Positions 62,131 to 63,731 of a stretch of DNA of 63,731 nt are shown here, one piece after another. A model generated the notes under the pieces. It had not been told where the DNA came from. It did no database searches and saw only the letters and a program-made list of their open reading frames with translations. Both the position numbers and the translations under genes were made by a program. The DNA is from Chromatiales bacterium (lineage in GTDB: Bacteria > Pseudomonadota > Gammaproteobacteria > Steroidobacterales > GCA-2729495), in contig JAEUPZ010000021.1 of NCBI GenBank assembly GCA_016789885.1, positions 1 to 63,731 on the forward strand, given 5' to 3'. Numbering within the stretch: position 1 is the stretch's first letter; every line of letters begins with the position of its first letter.

Positions 62131-62309
62131 ACGTACCTCCTTGGACGTGGATGGAACGGCTTATCTAGATATCAGCATTTTTTCCAAAGTCCATAGGTGT
62201 CCCGAACGGAAGGCGCAACCGTTGAAAAGTTATGCGCACCCGCCCTGGGGACGCGCAAAAGAGGCGCACGTAGAGCGTACGCAGGGTGCGCAAAAGGACG
62301 CGGCCGCGG

Positions 62310-63524
62310 CTAGGCCGCGCGCGCCGTCGCTATATCAACTACGGTAGCACCGGCCCTGAGGGTATCGAGGTGATTCGCCCATGCCTGCATCATCGCGCGA
62401 CGTTCCGGCAGGTACTCCGCGAAGTTGTAGGCAGCGCGAATCGAGTTGCGTTCCCCGTGGGCCAGTTGGCGCTCAATTGCATCGGGCTTCCACCCCTGCT
62501 CATTCAGCAGGGTCGAAGCCATGCTGCGGAACCCATGCCCCGTCATGTCCTCTTTCGCGTACCCCAGTCTCCGGAGGGCCGCGTTTACTGTGTTCTCACT
62601 CATGGTCCGCCCGCGCCCCCGCGCGCCTGGGAACAGGTAGGGTCCGCGGCCTGTCAACTCCTTGAGCTCCTTCAGAACCGCGATTGCCTGTTCGGACAGG
62701 GGGACGATATGCGCCTGCCGCATCTTCATGCGCGCACCCGGAATGCGCCATTCGGACTTGTCCAGGTCCACCTCGGTCCACTCAGCCTTACGGAGTTCGC
62801 CAGGGCGGACGAAGACGAGGGGCGCTAACTGGAGGGCCAGCCGCGTAACTTGCGCGCCCCTATAGCCGTCGATCGCGCGCAGGAGCGCGCCGATCGCCTT
62901 TGGGTCAGTGATCGATGCATGATGCTTCTCGCGCGTAGGCGGGAGAGCGCCGCGGAGAGCCGGCGTTGGGTCCTGCGCCGAGCGACCGGTGGCGATCGCA
63001 TACCGGAACACCTGCCCGCAGTTCTGCAGCGCGCGGTGCGCGGTCTCAAGGGCCCCGCGCTCCTCAATACGGCGCACGACCTTCAGGAGCTCGGGGGCGC
63101 CTATTGAGCCGATTGGCTTCGAGCCGATGTAGGGAAACACGTCCAGCTCGAGGCGCCGCTTGATCTTGCTGGCGTGGCCGGGCGCCCACTTCGACGCGGA
63201 CCTCATCATCCATTCGCGGGCTATGACCTCGAAGGCGTCCCCCGGGGACCCTTCCGCCTCCTTCAGCGCCTTTCGGGCCGCCGATGGGTCGATACCGCTG
63301 GCAACCTGCCTGCGCGCGTCATCGCGACGCTGGCGCGCGTCCTTGAGCGAAACGTCGGGATAGACCCCCAGCGAGAGCAGCTTCTCGCGGCCCTGATATC
63401 GATACTTGAATCGCCACCAGCGATTGGCTCCGGCGACCAGGAGGAACAGGCCGCGCTCATCGAAAAGCTTGTAGGGCTTCGCGCCAGGCTTGGCGCTGCG
63501 AATGGCGACTTCTGACAATGCCAT
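62310..63524 (-). CDS. int: P4-type tyrosine integrase
   Basis: A 404-residue site-specific recombinase. The N-terminal DUF4102-type arm-binding domain begins MALSEVAIRSAKPGAKPYKL, then the SAM-like core-binding domain, then the catalytic domain with Arg in FVRPGELRKAEW, H-x-x-R in GHGFRSMAST, His in QLAHGERN and the Tyr in RAAYNFAEYLPER. Its gene lies next to tRNA-Phe, the expected target. ATG 63524 lacks a good ribosome site; GTG 63542 is an alternative. An inverted repeat covers the start region. Confidence 0.92.
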   Translation of the reverse strand: MALSEVAIRSAKPGAKPYKLFDERGLFLLVAGANRWWRFKYRYQGREKLLSLGVYPDVSLKDARQRRDDARRQVASGIDPSAARKALKEAEGSPGDAFEVIAREWMMRSASKWAPGHASKIKRRLELDVFPYIGSKPIGSIGAPELLKVVRRIEERGALETAHRALQNCGQVFRYAIATGRSAQDPTPALRGALPPTREKHHASITDPKAIGALLRAIDGYRGAQVTRLALQLAPLVFVRPGELRKAEWTEVDLDKSEWRIPGARMKMRQAHIVPLSEQAIAVLKELKELTGRGPYLFPGARGRGRTMSENTVNAALRRLGYAKEDMTGHGFRSMASTLLNEQGWKPDAIERQLAHGERNSIRAAYNFAEYLPERRAMMQAWANHLDTLRAGATVVDIATARAA

Positions 63525-63565
63525 TTGGGGGTAACTCCGCACCGGGAATGAGCGTTACCCCCAAA
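63524..63565. promoter_or_regulatory. Inverted repeat at the integrase start
   Basis: TTTGGGGGTAAC (63524-63535) and GTTACCCCCAAA (63554-63565) are perfect inverted 12-mers 18 bases apart, overlapping the start of int. A further CCTACCCCC follows directly. It could be an operator for int control or arm-type integrase sites. Confidence 0.55.
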
Positions 63566-63686
63566 CCTACCCCCGATTGAGTCCGGATGCCAGCGGCTCA
63601 CCTTGGCCGCCGTCGGCGCATATATCTCTATGAAACAGTCACTTGCGAGGAACGCTGGATGCCGTCGGATGCGCTCGGACAGTGAA

Positions 63687-63731
63687 TGGTGGCCAGGGCC
63701 GGAATCGAACCAGCGACACGCGGATTTTCAA
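63687..63731 (-). tRNA. tRNA-Phe (GAA), 3' part only
   Basis: The minus strand from the window edge reads TTGAAAATCC (anticodon loop with GAA), the variable loop, GGTTCGATTCC (T-arm) and an acceptor end GGCCACCA with encoded CCA. The pattern matches the bacterial tRNA-Phe 3' half. The 5' half lies beyond the window. It is the attachment gene of the adjacent integrative element. Confidence 0.85.

Larger units (their letters stand above)
53652..63686. mobile_element. Integrative element in tRNA-Phe carrying an integron cassette array (CALIN)
   Basis: The tRNA-proximal end holds int, alpA and an AAA ATPase gene, a usual small integrative-element module. The rest is lower in GC than the chromosome and is built of integron cassettes: eight attC-like sites at 54061..58525 and 59681..59797 separate minus-strand genes that start 3-70 bases after each recombination point. 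The distal end is inferred from an imperfect copy of the tRNA 3' end at 53652..53665 and nearby C-rich repeats like those at the int promoter. No integron integrase is seen. Confidence 0.6.

Noticed and set aside
62310..63524. The integrase as an integron integrase
   Set aside because: It has a P4-type N-terminal domain and lies next to a tRNA at the opposite end from where intI would be expected; no IntI-specific insert was recognised.

Overview
The window looks like chromosome of a high-GC Gammaproteobacterium. Supporting signs are dusB, a pbpC/alpha-2-macroglobulin pair as in Enterobacteria, Mla-type lipid transport genes, a CpxR/CpxA-like pair, and several PEP-CTERM-type surface proteins with sigma-54 promoters. 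A Steroidobacterales/Nevskiales-like soil or water bacterium would fit, but that is only an inference. From about 1 to 53.6 kb the sequence is dense, high-GC chromosomal DNA. From about 53.65 kb to the end it is a lower-GC mobile region ending at a tRNA-Phe gene.

Region by region: (1) 1-3.8 kb has a broken junction between an HNH nuclease remnant and a DUF1838 gene, a TonB-C protein, a methyltransferase with a C-terminal cysteine cluster, and an Asp/Glu racemase-superfamily protein. (2) 3.9-4.1 kb is a compact, self-contained unit for a 25-residue peptide, with its own promoter, a 12-base perfect Shine-Dalgarno and a terminator. (3) 4.2-12.4 kb has two paralogous membrane proteins, dusB, an RlmN-like enzyme, small DUF proteins and a two-component system. 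(4) 12.5-17.6 kb has a secreted metallo-beta-lactamase-fold hydrolase, membrane proteins, an exported N-terminal-RTX alpha/beta hydrolase and a DksA/TraR-type protein. (5) 17.7-31.7 kb has the PBP1C/alpha-2-macroglobulin pair, a CsbD-H1-like fusion, a four-gene Mla/Pqi-type ABC operon and PPK2. (6) 31.7-53.5 kb has a HEPN/DUF4126 pair, PEP-CTERM-type proteins including two tandem mini-proteins made only of signal peptide plus sorting tail, a Rieske oxygenase, a sterol desaturase-like enzyme, a two-subunit pyrogallol transhydroxylase-like molybdoenzyme carrying an SCP2-like domain, a two-domain VOC protein, an exported KatG, and two REP-like palindromes.

(7) 53.65-63.69 kb is an integrative element in tRNA-Phe. 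A P4-type integrase, AlpA and an AAA ATPase sit at the tRNA end. The rest is an array of integron gene cassettes: eight recognisable attC sites on the minus strand separate about nine cassettes. No integron integrase is visible, so this is a CALIN-type array. Cassette cargo includes an HNH nuclease, a RusA-like resolvase coupled to a REase/HEPN protein, an XRE regulator, an AbiJ/STM4504-like HEPN protein and small membrane or exported proteins. The content points to a phage-defence or DNA-processing store carried by a tRNA-targeting element.

Coordinates and motif positions were read by eye. Family names rest on recognised motifs and have not been confirmed by database searches.
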